DNA from: Prochlorococcus marinus str. MIT 9301
GTDB lineage: Bacteria > Cyanobacteriota > Cyanobacteriia > PCC-6307 > Cyanobiaceae
DNA length: 64,000 nucleotides
NCBI RefSeq assembly: GCF_000015965.1
Contig: NC_009091.1
Location: forward strand, 930,001 to 994,000
Direction of reading: 5' to 3'
Shown here: positions 32,777 through 42,689 of the stretch, piece after piece
Layout: every line of letters starts with the position of its first letter
Position numbering within the stretch: the first letter of the stretch is position 1
Notes under the pieces: model-generated
Seen by the model: the letters and a program-made list of their open reading frames with translations, nothing else
Database searches by the model: none
Told to the model about the DNA's origin: nothing
Translations under genes and position numbers: made by a program

Positions 32777-33130
32777 TTATAAGTAAACTTTCTTACCGTC
32801 ATTAAATTTATAAATCCTTTGTTCATCGTCTTGAAATATCATCTCGCCATTTAATTTGGATTTCTTAAATTTTGAAAGTCTTGCTCTGTGTATATTGGAT
32901 TTTCTATTTATATTTTCTTCATTGTCATAAACACCAATATAAATATTTATATTAGGATTTGAAAAAGTTTTTTCTTCCTCTCTTAAAAAAATCCTGTCAA
33001 TATTTGTTTGCGTGCTCTGTAATTTATTTTTAAATTTATCTAATTTTAAGTTTTTTGTTTTTTTAGAACTAATTTTTTTGAAGACCAAAAAAATAACTCC
33101 TAAAATTAGAAAAACTAAAAATACATTCAT
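32777..33130 (-). CDS. Membrane-anchored hypothetical protein, 117 aa
   Basis: N-terminal helix (residues 2-19), then a basic Lys-rich part and a beta-like C-terminal section (MIFQDDEQRIYKFNDGKKVYL, split). Its ATG shares one base with the stop of the preceding gene (TAATG), so it is translationally coupled to it. Confidence 0.55.
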   Translation of the reverse strand: MNVFLVFLILGVIFLVFKKISSKKTKNLKLDKFKNKLQSTQTNIDRIFLREEEKTFSNPNINIYIGVYDNEENINRKSNIHRARLSKFKKSKLNGEMIFQDDEQRIYKFNDGKKVYL

Positions 33131-33321
33131 TACTTAATTTTTATTTTTATATCTACGCCTAAGTTACTTTTAGTAGTTAATATTTCTTTTTTTATGATTC
33201 CATAGGTAAAAATTTTAGATAAAGTTTTTAAAGAATTAAAAACTAAAAAAACAGTAAATAAAAAGAAAACAATAATGTTTTCTACAAGTAGATTTTTATT
33301 TTTATTATCTAGATTGCTCAT
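33130..33321 (-). CDS. Small membrane protein, 63 aa
   Basis: One helix (about residues 14-29) flanked by polar, Lys-rich ends. It overlaps the next gene by one base and lies 16 bp after the PfkB-type kinase gene, so these three form an operon. Function unknown. Confidence 0.5.
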   Translation of the reverse strand: MSNLDNKNKNLLVENIIVFFLFTVFLVFNSLKTLSKIFTYGIIKKEILTTKSNLGVDIKIKIK

Positions 33322-33337
33322 ATAAGTCTTAATTCAA

Positions 33338-34207
33338 TTATTTTTCATCACTATTTGCATATGGGCCGAAAAATTCACTTGCGTCTCTTCCCATTACTTT
33401 AGCAAGATTTAAACTTTTATCTATATCCCATTTAGATGCCATTCCATAAAGAATCCCAGCAGCAAATGAATCGCCACATCCATAAGAATCAACCTTTAAT
33501 TTTTTGTTTTTAAGAGCCTTATATCTTCCTCCTGGGAATATTATGCCTCCCTTCTCTCCCTCGGTTTTAATAGTATATTTTGGTTTTAACGATAATTCAG
33601 AAAATGAAAAAACTTCTCCTGGATCAAGATTACTGCCAATTAATCCATCTAAAAGAACATTTGAATTATTAATTGTATTTAATCCTACCCTTGGTGTTGT
33701 ACATAGTATTGAAGCTGCTCTAGCCATTTTAAAAATCTCTGAATCAGATGCCGTAATAAAAATTCCGTCCATTTTTTTTAAAATATTCCATTCCAACTTG
33801 TCTTTATGAGTTGGAGCTAACCTTTCACCAATAACTGTTATTGCTCTTTCACCTTGAGAGTCAATTAAACTAAATCCTCTTCTAGTTGGTTTATCACGCC
33901 AAGCTACATGCATCTTAATTCCCATATTTGAGAGAATCTTGAAACACTTATCTCCATATTCATCATTACCTAATGCCGTAAAAAAATGAATTTGGTTTAA
34001 AGTTAAATCAGAAAGTATTTTCGCGATAATAGAGCCGCCACCAGCTGGATACTCAAGAGATTTTTCAGAATGAGAAATGACGCCTGTTTTTGGTAATTGA
34101 TCGACCTTTAAGAAATTTATCCACTCAACATGACCAACAACAGCAAAATTTAAATTTCCTTTTTTAAATTTATAGTCTTCAACTTTATTATTCTTTTCAA
34201 CAACCAT
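33338..34207 (-). CDS. PfkB/ribokinase family sugar kinase
   Basis: 289 residues. PfkB features: FAVVGHVEWINFL start, GGGSIIAKILSDL substrate region, TALGNDEYGDKCFKIL, and the C-terminal DSYGCGDSFAAGILYGMA with the catalytic aspartate and anion hole. Substrate not determined; carbohydrate or nucleoside is likely. It is the lead gene of the small minus operon. Confidence 0.88.
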   Translation of the reverse strand: MVVEKNNKVEDYKFKKGNLNFAVVGHVEWINFLKVDQLPKTGVISHSEKSLEYPAGGGSIIAKILSDLTLNQIHFFTALGNDEYGDKCFKILSNMGIKMHVAWRDKPTRRGFSLIDSQGERAITVIGERLAPTHKDKLEWNILKKMDGIFITASDSEIFKMARAASILCTTPRVGLNTINNSNVLLDGLIGSNLDPGEVFSFSELSLKPKYTIKTEGEKGGIIFPGGRYKALKNKKLKVDSYGCGDSFAAGILYGMASKWDIDKSLNLAKVMGRDASEFFGPYANSDEK

Positions 34208-34248
34208 AAGCTTTTAAATACTATTATTAAATGAAATATTTTTGACAA

Positions 34249-34620
34249 GTGAATTCATTTAACATTTTAAAAGATAATAAACAGATACTATCTTATCTTT
34301 ACCTTTTTCTATCAATTTTGGGTGCTGTACTGCCAATGATGGCAAATTTCGAATTTGCTAGGGAATATGGAAACAGCTTTGATATAAATAACTTCATTTC
34401 TTTAGCGAATGCAAACCCTGCAGCTCAGTCAATTTCTAGAGATTTATTAGTAGGTGCAAGTGCTATTTTTATATGGATAGTAAATGAATCAAAAAAACTA
34501 AACATGAAGAATATGTGGGTTGTATACATTGGAACTTTTCTTATAGCCTTCGCATTCTCTGCACCTTTTTTCTTATTTCTAAGAGAGAGAAGAATTATTG
34601 AATTAGAAAAAATTAATTAA
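34249..34620 (+). CDS. DUF2834 membrane protein, GTG start
   Basis: 123 residues with three hydrophobic segments; the middle loop REYGNSFDINNFISLANANPAAQSISRDL (in parts) matches DUF2834. GTG at 34249 is the start. It overlaps the 3' end of the convergent MFS gene by 4 bp. Function unknown. Confidence 0.75.
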   Translation: MNSFNILKDNKQILSYLYLFLSILGAVLPMMANFEFAREYGNSFDINNFISLANANPAAQSISRDLLVGASAIFIWIVNESKKLNMKNMWVVYIGTFLIAFAFSAPFFLFLRERRIIELEKIN

Positions 34621-35846
34621 AATAATCTCTTAAATAGAATTGTAAAGGCAATAAAGCAACAACAAGAAATTGAAAGCCAAATTATTGAAGCATAACCAAA
34701 TAGATCTAATATGCGTCCTGAAATAAATGGTCCAAAGAAATAACCCATAGCGAAACATTGTGATAATAGAGCAAGTGCAAAACCTTTTTTATTTGAAGGA
34801 GCTATTCTGAAAACGACATCTGTTGATGTTGGAAGAAATGAAGCAGTCCCTAAACTTACTAAAATCAATGCCAAAGAAATTAAATAAAATGCTGGGATAT
34901 TTAAATAACTAGAAATAAATAATAAAAATGAAGCGAAAGTGAAATTTATTAAACTAAATTTCAAGCCAAATAATCTTTCTTTCCTAGATATCCAAGAACC
35001 TACGGGCCATTGTAAAAACAACAATAAAATTAACTGAATAGAAATTATAAAACTAATAATTTCTTTGCTTAATGCATTACGATATACTCCACCTTTAACA
35101 AGATCCAGAGGCAAAGTTACTTGTATCAAGGCTAAAGAGGTAGTTATCAATAAAATAGATAAGATTATTATTGTTGAATTTTTATTCCATTTCAATTGTC
35201 CCGAATTAATTGGATCTACTAATTTTTTTTGAAAATTATCTAATTTCCTTTTTATAGAAGAACTATTTCTAGATATTAAATACGTAATAACTAACATGCA
35301 AAATATATCATTTATAAATATTGATTTAGAATACAAAAAATTCGTCATATACCCCCCTAAGAATACCCCTAGAAATATTCCTAAAGCTTCCGAACTCCTA
35401 ACAAGGGCATAAGCTTTACGTGTTTCGATAGGATGACAAAAATAGGGAACCCCAAACTCGGCAGCAGGCCAATATATTCCTGCAGCAGCCCCAACAAGTG
35501 ATTGTCCAATTATGTACAAAAAAGTATCTCTTGAAAAAATGAGGCATAAGCTAGCGGCAATACTTAGTATTGAAGAAGTAATTATCGGAAATTGTATTTT
35601 TCCCGTTTTATTAAGATAATTACCTGTAAAGAGTCTTGTTACGGTTCCAATTATTGCTGAAATGGTAAATCCCAGGCCAATATCTGTCGCCGATAATCCT
35701 AGGTTATTAAAAATAAGTGATGTTAAATAAATAACACCTCCTGCTCCAAATGCAGCGAAAAATCTTATCTTGGTTATTAACCTTAAATGATAAGGAAATT
35801 GAATCCACCAATTTTTGCTAATTTGTAAACTATTTGGACTAATCAC
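34617..35846 (-). CDS. MFS transporter
   Basis: 409 residues with about twelve membrane helices. MFS landmarks: the loop RLFTGNYLNKTGKIQFP after TM2 and the second-half SWISRKERLFGLKF. Start is GTG at 35846, only 2 bp from the GTG of the divergent hydrolase gene. Substrate unknown; drug or metabolite efflux is the usual guess. Confidence 0.88.
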   Translation of the reverse strand: MISPNSLQISKNWWIQFPYHLRLITKIRFFAAFGAGGVIYLTSLIFNNLGLSATDIGLGFTISAIIGTVTRLFTGNYLNKTGKIQFPIITSSILSIAASLCLIFSRDTFLYIIGQSLVGAAAGIYWPAAEFGVPYFCHPIETRKAYALVRSSEALGIFLGVFLGGYMTNFLYSKSIFINDIFCMLVITYLISRNSSSIKRKLDNFQKKLVDPINSGQLKWNKNSTIIILSILLITTSLALIQVTLPLDLVKGGVYRNALSKEIISFIISIQLILLLFLQWPVGSWISRKERLFGLKFSLINFTFASFLLFISSYLNIPAFYLISLALILVSLGTASFLPTSTDVVFRIAPSNKKGFALALLSQCFAMGYFFGPFISGRILDLFGYASIIWLSISCCCFIAFTILFKRLF

Positions 35847-35848
35847 TA

Positions 35849-37396
35849 GTGAAATACATTTTTATAATTTTTTTTAGTTTTTGTGGTTTATTTTTTAATA
35901 ATGGTTTAAAGGCTGCTGAAAAGATAAATATTAAATTTGAAGAGATGGAAATCCCTCTTACTATAGAACAATTATCAAAATTAGAAAAATACAAAGATGA
36001 TTCAACAGAATTAATAGATTGGTTAAAAAAAAATGGATTTATAAGAGTTTTTGAATTATCAAAATTTTTAGAATTTCCAGTTTTCAAAGAAGAGGGATTA
36101 AATAGAGAAATATTAAGAAGTTGGATAGGGCGTAAAATTCTTACAGAATTAAGCAAAAGCATTAAAGTTCCAAATGATAATAATGGAACAGAAATATATA
36201 ACACTATAGAAAATTTATTAGATCAAAAAAAAGAAGTTTCAACCTTAGACATCATAAAGGCATTACCATCAGAAGAAATTTCACTAGATATTGATAATCT
36301 AATTTTAATAATTTCATCTTGGAAAAATGAATTATCAATGCAACAAGAACTGTTGTCCAAATTAAATCAACTTGAAAGAACTAAACAAAATGCCTTTAAA
36401 AATACTAAAAAATCAACTAAAGATCTAATAAAAATTGAAAAAAAAATTTATGCTCCTCACCGAGTGAAACCTTTTGAAGTTGAAATATGGAAAAGCAATA
36501 AAACAAATTTTGATAAAGAATTAATAATATTTATGCCAGGACTTGGAGGCGAAATTAATAATTTCAAATGGATAGGTAACGAATTGGCTAATAGGGGTTG
36601 GCCAATATTATTCATAGATCATAGAGGGAGTAATTTAGAATCATTCATAGAAGTACTCGATGGTAAGGGAACAATACCAGGAAGTGCAGACTTTTTCTTA
36701 TATAGAGTTAAAGATTTAGACACTGTATTGAAAGCTCATGAAAATGGAGAATTTGGTTTACCTAATAATTCTTATATTTTAATGGGGCATTCACTTGGTG
36801 CTTTAATAGCACTTTTATATGAAGGCAAGAAACCTACTGATCAACTAGGGGAAAAATGTAATTCTGCATTAAAAGACTTTGCGGTAACAAATTTATCTAA
36901 ATTACTTCAATGTCAGTTGAGTGAAATACCATTCCCTAAGAAAAATAACACTAATAAGGCCAGTGCCATAGTAGGTTTTAATTCATTTGGAAGTCTAGTA
37001 TGGCCAAAAGAAAATAGTACAGGCATTAAAGCACCAACTCTTCTAATAGGTGGTACTTATGACCTTATTACACCGTTAATGAATGAACAATTTAGAGTTT
37101 TTTATGCTTTAGATAATCCATCAAATAGATTTCTAATTATTGAAGGAGCAAGTCATTTCTCTCCAATAAGAATTAATAAAAGCTATGAAGAAAATAATGA
37201 CCTATTCAAAATAAGTGAATCTTTTATTGGCTCAGAGCCAATATTAGTACAAGATTTATCTACTAAATTTATAGTTGAATTTTTAAAAAATATTAAAGAC
37301 CAAAAGATCCCTAATGTAGTTAAAAACCAAAATGATTTGGGACTTGACTTCCATCTCTTAGATCTTGAAACAATAAAAGAAATTTCCGAAAATTAG
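35849..37396 (+). CDS. Alpha/beta hydrolase with DUF1400 N-terminal domain
   Basis: 515 residues. Signal peptide (GLFFNNGLKAA), a helical DUF1400-type domain (about residues 25-180), then an alpha/beta hydrolase core: GLGGEINNF, the nucleophile elbow GHSLGAL (about residue 314), GGTYDLITP with the acid and ASHFSP with the histidine. The triad is complete. Exported esterase or lipase-like enzyme; substrate unknown. GTG start; overlaps the ABC permease gene end by 4 bp. Confidence 0.88.
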   Translation: MKYIFIIFFSFCGLFFNNGLKAAEKINIKFEEMEIPLTIEQLSKLEKYKDDSTELIDWLKKNGFIRVFELSKFLEFPVFKEEGLNREILRSWIGRKILTELSKSIKVPNDNNGTEIYNTIENLLDQKKEVSTLDIIKALPSEEISLDIDNLILIISSWKNELSMQQELLSKLNQLERTKQNAFKNTKKSTKDLIKIEKKIYAPHRVKPFEVEIWKSNKTNFDKELIIFMPGLGGEINNFKWIGNELANRGWPILFIDHRGSNLESFIEVLDGKGTIPGSADFFLYRVKDLDTVLKAHENGEFGLPNNSYILMGHSLGALIALLYEGKKPTDQLGEKCNSALKDFAVTNLSKLLQCQLSEIPFPKKNNTNKASAIVGFNSFGSLVWPKENSTGIKAPTLLIGGTYDLITPLMNEQFRVFYALDNPSNRFLIIEGASHFSPIRINKSYEENNDLFKISESFIGSEPILVQDLSTKFIVEFLKNIKDQKIPNVVKNQNDLGLDFHLLDLETIKEISEN

Positions 37397-38415
37397 TACT
37401 CTATTCGTGGATCTAAATATGCGATTAAAATATCCACTAAGAGATTTAGAGAGACTATAAGCATAGAGGTAAAAATTACAATTCCTTGAACCAAGGTATA
37501 GTCTCTTTGAGAAATAGCCTCATGTAATCTTAAAGCTATACCTGGCCATGAGAAAGTCACCTCGAACAACAGAGCACCTCCTGCTAAAGAGGCCAGAGTC
37601 AAGCCAGAAATAGTGACAATTGGCAATAGAGCATTAGGCAATGCATGGTTTAAAAATATTTTTTTCCTCGATATTCCTCTACATATAGCAGCATTTACAT
37701 AATCACTTTTTAATGTCTTATCCAAATTTACTCTTAATGAGCGGCTGAATATACCACTCAATAAAAAGCCAAGGGTAATCGAAGGAAGTGCGAGATGATA
37801 AAGACTATCTTTCAAGGCAATAATATTATTTGAAAGAATACTATCTAAAACTAGAAAACCTGTAATTTGAGGTTGTTGCTGAAATATAGGAAATCTCCCT
37901 CCAATTGGGGAAATATTAAAAAATACAGAAAATAATAATTGAGCTAACATTGCACCCCAAAAAGGAGGGATCGCATATGTAGCAATTCCTAATATTCTCG
38001 CAATATAATCAGTCTTTTTTCCTCTATTTCTTAAGCCAATTAATCCTAATGGAAATCCTATTACTATGGCACTTAATATTGAAAAGAATCCAAGCTCAAG
38101 ACTTGCAGGCAATGACTTTATAATAATTTTAAGGACTGGCTCTTGGGTACTAAGAGATTGGCCAAAATCTAAGTGCAATATATTTTTAATATATGAAAAA
38201 TATTGATTTATTAAAGGTTCATTTAGCCCCAATTTATTTCTTAGAAATTCCCTAGAAACCTCATCTGCACCAGATCCAAGTATGGCATCCACAGGATCGC
38301 CGGGAGCAACTCTTAATAAAATAAAAACTAATGAAGAAATTATCCATAGCATTATCGGTATTAATGAAATTTTTAATAAGGAATAATTTAGTAGTTTATT
38401 TAAATTTCTACTCAT
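37393..38415 (-). CDS. Peptide/nickel-type ABC transporter permease
   Basis: 340 residues, DppB/OppB family with six helices. The N-terminal RVAPGDPVDAILG and the cytoplasmic EAA loop YVNAAICRGISRKKIFLNHALPNALLPI (in parts) are typical. It overlaps the solute-binding gene by 8 bp. No DppC, DppD or DppF gene is near, so the rest of the transporter is elsewhere. Confidence 0.92.
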   Translation of the reverse strand: MSRNLNKLLNYSLLKISLIPIMLWIISSLVFILLRVAPGDPVDAILGSGADEVSREFLRNKLGLNEPLINQYFSYIKNILHLDFGQSLSTQEPVLKIIIKSLPASLELGFFSILSAIVIGFPLGLIGLRNRGKKTDYIARILGIATYAIPPFWGAMLAQLLFSVFFNISPIGGRFPIFQQQPQITGFLVLDSILSNNIIALKDSLYHLALPSITLGFLLSGIFSRSLRVNLDKTLKSDYVNAAICRGISRKKIFLNHALPNALLPIVTISGLTLASLAGGALLFEVTFSWPGIALRLHEAISQRDYTLVQGIVIFTSMLIVSLNLLVDILIAYLDPRIEY

Positions 38416-39979
38416 TAATTAACTCAAGATTACTCAATGAAATTATTCCTGCGCCATTAAAAATAGGTTTTGATATTTTATTTTGTGACCATGCTTTTTG
38501 AGAGGAGATCCAAATAGGAATATAAGGTATTGAACTTGCTGCTATTTTTTCAATTTCAACAAGTTTTTCTAATCTTTTAATTCCACTTATTTTTTCACTC
38601 TCAAGAAATAAACTTTCCACTTTATTAGATCCCCAAAAACTCCCGCTATAAACTGATTCTCCTTTTTTACATATGCCGTCAACTATTTCATTACAACTTA
38701 AAAGAGGGGTAAGATAAGCCTCTGGATCTGAATAAGCCCCAGTCCAATCGAGAAGGACTGCCGTATAAATTCCTAAACTTAGATTCTTATAAACTGTTGT
38801 AGATTCAACCCCATTGAGTTCAATATCAATACAATCTTTCAAAGAATTTTTAATTTCTTCTTGCCATGTCAGAGCAATAAGCTTGTCAGCTGGTACATTA
38901 GATCTATAAGTAAGGGGTATTTTTAGAATATTTCCATTGCAATAATTTTCTTTTTGCAATAACCTTCTTGCTTCTAAATAATCATATTTAGGCCACAGTT
39001 CTTGATTATCTTTTTTTAATATCGGAGGAATAATTGATCTAGATGGCTTCCTTAATCCATAACTTACTTTCTCACTAATCAATTTTCTATTAAGACTTTT
39101 TGCCAAAGCCAATCTTAAATTAAGATTACTTAAGGGATAAGAACTAGTTTTGAGGCTTATAAAACTTAATTCAGTGAAAGGGCTATTACCTTCATTAAAC
39201 TGTTTATTTTTGCTTAAATCATTTAAACTTTTTCTCTGACTATCATCAATTGAATTTGATAAAAGCACGTCAATTTGTTTACTTTTTAAAGCCCCAAAAA
39301 GAGAGGATGAATTTGAATAGCCCACAAAATTAACGCCGTTATTGAAGGGCTTTTCACCCCAATAATTCAAATATGGATCAATTGATTGAACTTCATTAGA
39401 AAAACTGGTCAGCACATACTTGCCAGTACCAACAAATTTTTCATTTAGAAACTTATCAGAATATTGTTTGTAAAATGTAGGGGATATTGGAGTTAAATTT
39501 ACTGATGTGAGTAAACCATTTAAAGAACTTGATGGTTTATTCAAATTTATTATGACTGAATATTCACTTGGCGTTTCTATTGATTTAATCTTATTTCCTA
39601 AAATGTAGTTCATAGTTCCAATTCTTTTGAATCTATCAAAGGTAAACTTCATAGCATTTGAGTTAAAAGCAGTTCCATCGTGAAAAAAAACATTCTTTCT
39701 TAAATTGATAGTTATTTGAAGTCTATCCTTTGAAATAACTGGCATCCCCGAGGCCAATTCAGGTATTAATTCTCCCTTAGAATTTAATTCATATAATGTG
39801 TCTCCAAGAGAACTGATTAATTGAATTGCTTTAAGAGTATTTGCTCTAGCTGGATCTAAAGATTCAATTTTTCCAGAACTTGCTACTATAATTTTTTTAG
39901 ATATTCTTTTTGAGCCGCAAGAATTCTGTAAAAAAGAAATTAAAATTATAAATATTGATAAAACAATTTTTTTTTTCAT
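38408..39979 (-). CDS. Peptide ABC transporter solute-binding lipoprotein
   Basis: 523 residues, SBP_bac_5 family. The signal peptide ends SFLQNSCG with the lipobox cysteine at about 21. Core motifs include LDPARANTLKAIQL, FHDGTAFNSNAMKFTFDRF and LNRKLISEKVSYG. It binds peptides or similar ligands for the adjacent permease. Confidence 0.92.
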   Translation of the reverse strand: MKKKIVLSIFIILISFLQNSCGSKRISKKIIVASSGKIESLDPARANTLKAIQLISSLGDTLYELNSKGELIPELASGMPVISKDRLQITINLRKNVFFHDGTAFNSNAMKFTFDRFKRIGTMNYILGNKIKSIETPSEYSVIINLNKPSSSLNGLLTSVNLTPISPTFYKQYSDKFLNEKFVGTGKYVLTSFSNEVQSIDPYLNYWGEKPFNNGVNFVGYSNSSSLFGALKSKQIDVLLSNSIDDSQRKSLNDLSKNKQFNEGNSPFTELSFISLKTSSYPLSNLNLRLALAKSLNRKLISEKVSYGLRKPSRSIIPPILKKDNQELWPKYDYLEARRLLQKENYCNGNILKIPLTYRSNVPADKLIALTWQEEIKNSLKDCIDIELNGVESTTVYKNLSLGIYTAVLLDWTGAYSDPEAYLTPLLSCNEIVDGICKKGESVYSGSFWGSNKVESLFLESEKISGIKRLEKLVEIEKIAASSIPYIPIWISSQKAWSQNKISKPIFNGAGIISLSNLELINE

Positions 39980-39996
39980 ATTTCAATAGTTCCTAA

Positions 39997-40269
39997 TTAT
40001 TCTGAAGAATTATTTGAGCAGAAAATTTGTAAGGTTATTTGACTAATTTCTAAAGCAAATGTTTTTTTAGAATTACAAGCAAAAGGCCACTCTCTCACCC
40101 AACAAATTTCTTTACCTCTATTTAAACCAATTACTTGAAAAGTCTTATTGCTATTTTTAATTTTTACACAAGCACCTTTATAAAGGTTTTCAGAAAAAAT
40201 TAAATTATTATTTTCATTATTATTATCTAATAGTTTTGAATGAATCATTAAGGTGCTAAAACCAAACAC
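39997..40269 (-). CDS. Hypothetical protein, 90 aa
   Basis: Soluble, with strand-rich core (NLYKGACVKIKN, FQVIGLNRGKEICWVREWPF). The Met at residue 8 (MIHSKLL) may be the real start. It follows hom by 49 bp on the same strand. Family not recognised. Confidence 0.55.
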   Translation of the reverse strand: MFGFSTLMIHSKLLDNNNENNNLIFSENLYKGACVKIKNSNKTFQVIGLNRGKEICWVREWPFACNSKKTFALEISQITLQIFCSNNSSE

Positions 40270-40318
40270 TTACTTTCTTCGGTTTACCAAGCTATAAAGA
40301 AATTTGCAAACTATTTTT

Positions 40319-41620
40319 TTAAATACAACTTAATTGACTTGCAATAATTTTGACTTCATTTAGCGAATTTATTTCATCTTTCGATCTCTCAAAATCTCCA
40401 TTATTCACCTCATGAGTAATAACGACAATTTCAGCTTTGTCCTCACTAGCATCAAGTTGAACAATTGATTCAATTGATACATTATTCTTTCCAAAAATAT
40501 CTCCAATCTTTCCTATGACACCTGGACTATCAAGACAAATAATTCTAAGGTAATTTTTTTTATTTATTTGTGAGGAGCTTGTTATATGGCAGTTTCTCCA
40601 GAAATCAAAAGATAATAATGGATCGACTGAATTATTATTTTTTTCTTTGGCGGCATGCAGATTTAATATATCTGATACCACTGACGCTGCAGTTGGGCCA
40701 CTCCCTGCACCTGGACCATATAACATTATTTCACCAAGAGGATCAGCTTCAATCAATAAGGCATTATTAACTCCCTTAACTGTTGACAATGGATGAGATT
40801 TTGGAATCAAAGAAGGTCCTACCCAAATATTTAAAGCGAGTGAATCATTACTATTAATTTGTCCCCTTTCGGATAGCGCTAAAAGTTTTATTTCAAACCC
40901 TAATTTATTGGCATATTCAATATCCTTTAGATTAATTTTACTAATGCCCTCAAAATGAATCTCCTCTCTTTTGATTTTCCCTCCGAATGCAAGTTCACTA
41001 AGAATTGAAATCTTATCAGCAGCATCATGGCCCTCAACATCTGCAGTTGGATCAAATTCTGCATATCCAAGGCTTTGAGCCAATTTTAAGGTCTCCTTGT
41101 AATCAGCTTTTTCATTTGTCATCTTTGAAAGAATAAAATTTGTTGTGCCATTTATTATCCCAACCATTCTTTTTATACAGTTACTTTTTAATGATCTTTT
41201 TAAGGGTTCAATGATAGGAATCCCTCCGCAAACTGCTGCCTCTGACAATATATAAACTCTTTCTTTAGATGCAGTTTTATATATTTCTTCTCCATATCTT
41301 GCGATAACTGCTTTATTTGCTGTAACAACAGATTTACCTAATTTTAAAGATTGCAGAATAATATCTTTAGCTAAATCAACCCCACCCATTACTTCAACAA
41401 TTACATCAATAGAGGGGTCATTAATTAATTTAAATGGATCATCAGTTAATAAATTATTATCTAGCTCAATATCCCTTTTTTTATTAAGATCTTTAACTGC
41501 TATTTTTGCAATTTCTATTTCTTTTAGAATTGGATGTGAATCAACTTCAGAACTTAATATTTTATAAATCCCTGAACCTACAGTTCCAAAACCTACAATC
41601 CCAATTTTGCATTTTCTCAT
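40319..41620 (-). CDS. hom: Homoserine dehydrogenase
   Basis: 433 residues. NAD(P)-binding GIVGFGTVGSGIYKIL at the N-terminus, VVTANKAVIARYG, the catalytic and substrate region INGTTNFILSKM and AEFDPTADVEGHDAADK, and a C-terminal ACT domain (LRIICLDSPGVIGKIGDIF) that allows feedback control by threonine. Third step from aspartate to Thr and Met. Confidence 0.96.
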   Translation of the reverse strand: MRKCKIGIVGFGTVGSGIYKILSSEVDSHPILKEIEIAKIAVKDLNKKRDIELDNNLLTDDPFKLINDPSIDVIVEVMGGVDLAKDIILQSLKLGKSVVTANKAVIARYGEEIYKTASKERVYILSEAAVCGGIPIIEPLKRSLKSNCIKRMVGIINGTTNFILSKMTNEKADYKETLKLAQSLGYAEFDPTADVEGHDAADKISILSELAFGGKIKREEIHFEGISKINLKDIEYANKLGFEIKLLALSERGQINSNDSLALNIWVGPSLIPKSHPLSTVKGVNNALLIEADPLGEIMLYGPGAGSGPTAASVVSDILNLHAAKEKNNNSVDPLLSFDFWRNCHITSSSQINKKNYLRIICLDSPGVIGKIGDIFGKNNVSIESIVQLDASEDKAEIVVITHEVNNGDFERSKDEINSLNEVKIIASQLSCI

Positions 41621-41665
41621 TTTTTATTTCTTTTTAACTTTGAGTTTAATTTTATATTATTAGGC

Positions 41666-42085
41666 CTACAAAAATTCATTTGCTTGAGACTGCATTTTCA
41701 ATAAAATGTTTAAAAAACCATTTGATCGTGAAGGGGTTAAGCTTGTTTTCAAACCAGTATCTTCTATAAATTTCTTATCTATTTCAACAACTTCATTTGG
41801 TGTTAATTCATTTAATCCACTTATTAGAAAGGCCAATAAACCCTTTGTTATCAAAGCATCAGAATATCCTTCCCAAAATAATTTACCGCCTTTAATATTA
41901 GCCTTAACAAAAACTTCTGAAACGCATCCCTTAACTTTATTTTCTTCAATAAGGATTTCATTACCTGGTTCTTTCAATTTTTTCCCTAACCACAAAATGT
42001 ATTCATATTTTCTTTTTGGATCTTCTGATTTCTTCAACTTTTCTACTAATTTTGATAAATTATTGTATTTTTCCTGATTTACCAT
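41666..42085 (-). CDS. sufE: SufE family sulfur-transfer protein
   Basis: 139 residues. SufE features are YEYILWLGKKL, the acceptor cysteine in NKVKGCVSEVFV (about residue 49), and the C-terminal LTPSRSNGFLNILLKM. It accepts sulfane sulfur from SufS for Fe-S cluster assembly. Length and motifs are normal. Confidence 0.93.
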   Translation of the reverse strand: MVNQEKYNNLSKLVEKLKKSEDPKRKYEYILWLGKKLKEPGNEILIEENKVKGCVSEVFVKANIKGGKLFWEGYSDALITKGLLAFLISGLNELTPNEVVEIDKKFIEDTGLKTSLTPSRSNGFLNILLKMQSQANEFL

Positions 42086-42122
42086 TTTAAAACTATAAAT
42101 TAATCACTTTATTAATCTTCTA

Positions 42123-42680
42123 TTATACAAATATTTCTTTTTCTGTGATAAAACCTGATAAAGGAATATCCCAATCAGCTCTGGCTAATGGAATCGTACT
42201 TACACAATTAGAAGTTAATACTCCAATACATGGAACATTTCTCCAATCATTATTTCTCCTTAATTTATCAAAATAACCTCCTCCATAACCTAATCTTGTT
42301 AAATTTTTATCAACGGAAAGACATGGTACAAATATCATGCTTATCTGCAAATGACTTAGTGGGGAAGAGTTATTTGGACTTAATATTCCCTCAGAATCTT
42401 TGGTAAGAGGTCTCTCATCCCATGGATAAAATAACAACTCTTTTTTATCTTTACATCTTGGCAAAGCTAAAGTGAATTTATTCTTAAGACTTCTTATATC
42501 AACTTCATTTTTTAGAGGCCAATATATGGCTATGTAACCAATATTTTTATATCCCCTAACAAATGAATCAATATATGATCTTACATTCTTTTCAACATTT
42601 TCTCTTTGATTAAAAGAAATTTCATCTCTTAATTTTCTAAACGTATCCCTTTCCAATTTCTTATTTTGAAAGATCGTCAT
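42123..42680 (-). CDS. 5-formyltetrahydrofolate cyclo-ligase
   Basis: 185 residues. The family signature LTRLGYGGGYFDKLR near residue 130 and the basic ATP-binding start (KLERDTFRKLRDEI) are visible. It recycles 5-formyl-THF to methenyl-THF with ATP. It lies 9 bp downstream of ruvC on the same strand. Confidence 0.93.
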   Translation of the reverse strand: MTIFQNKKLERDTFRKLRDEISFNQRENVEKNVRSYIDSFVRGYKNIGYIAIYWPLKNEVDIRSLKNKFTLALPRCKDKKELLFYPWDERPLTKDSEGILSPNNSSPLSHLQISMIFVPCLSVDKNLTRLGYGGGYFDKLRRNNDWRNVPCIGVLTSNCVSTIPLARADWDIPLSGFITEKEIFV

Positions 42681-42689
42681 ATTAAATTT

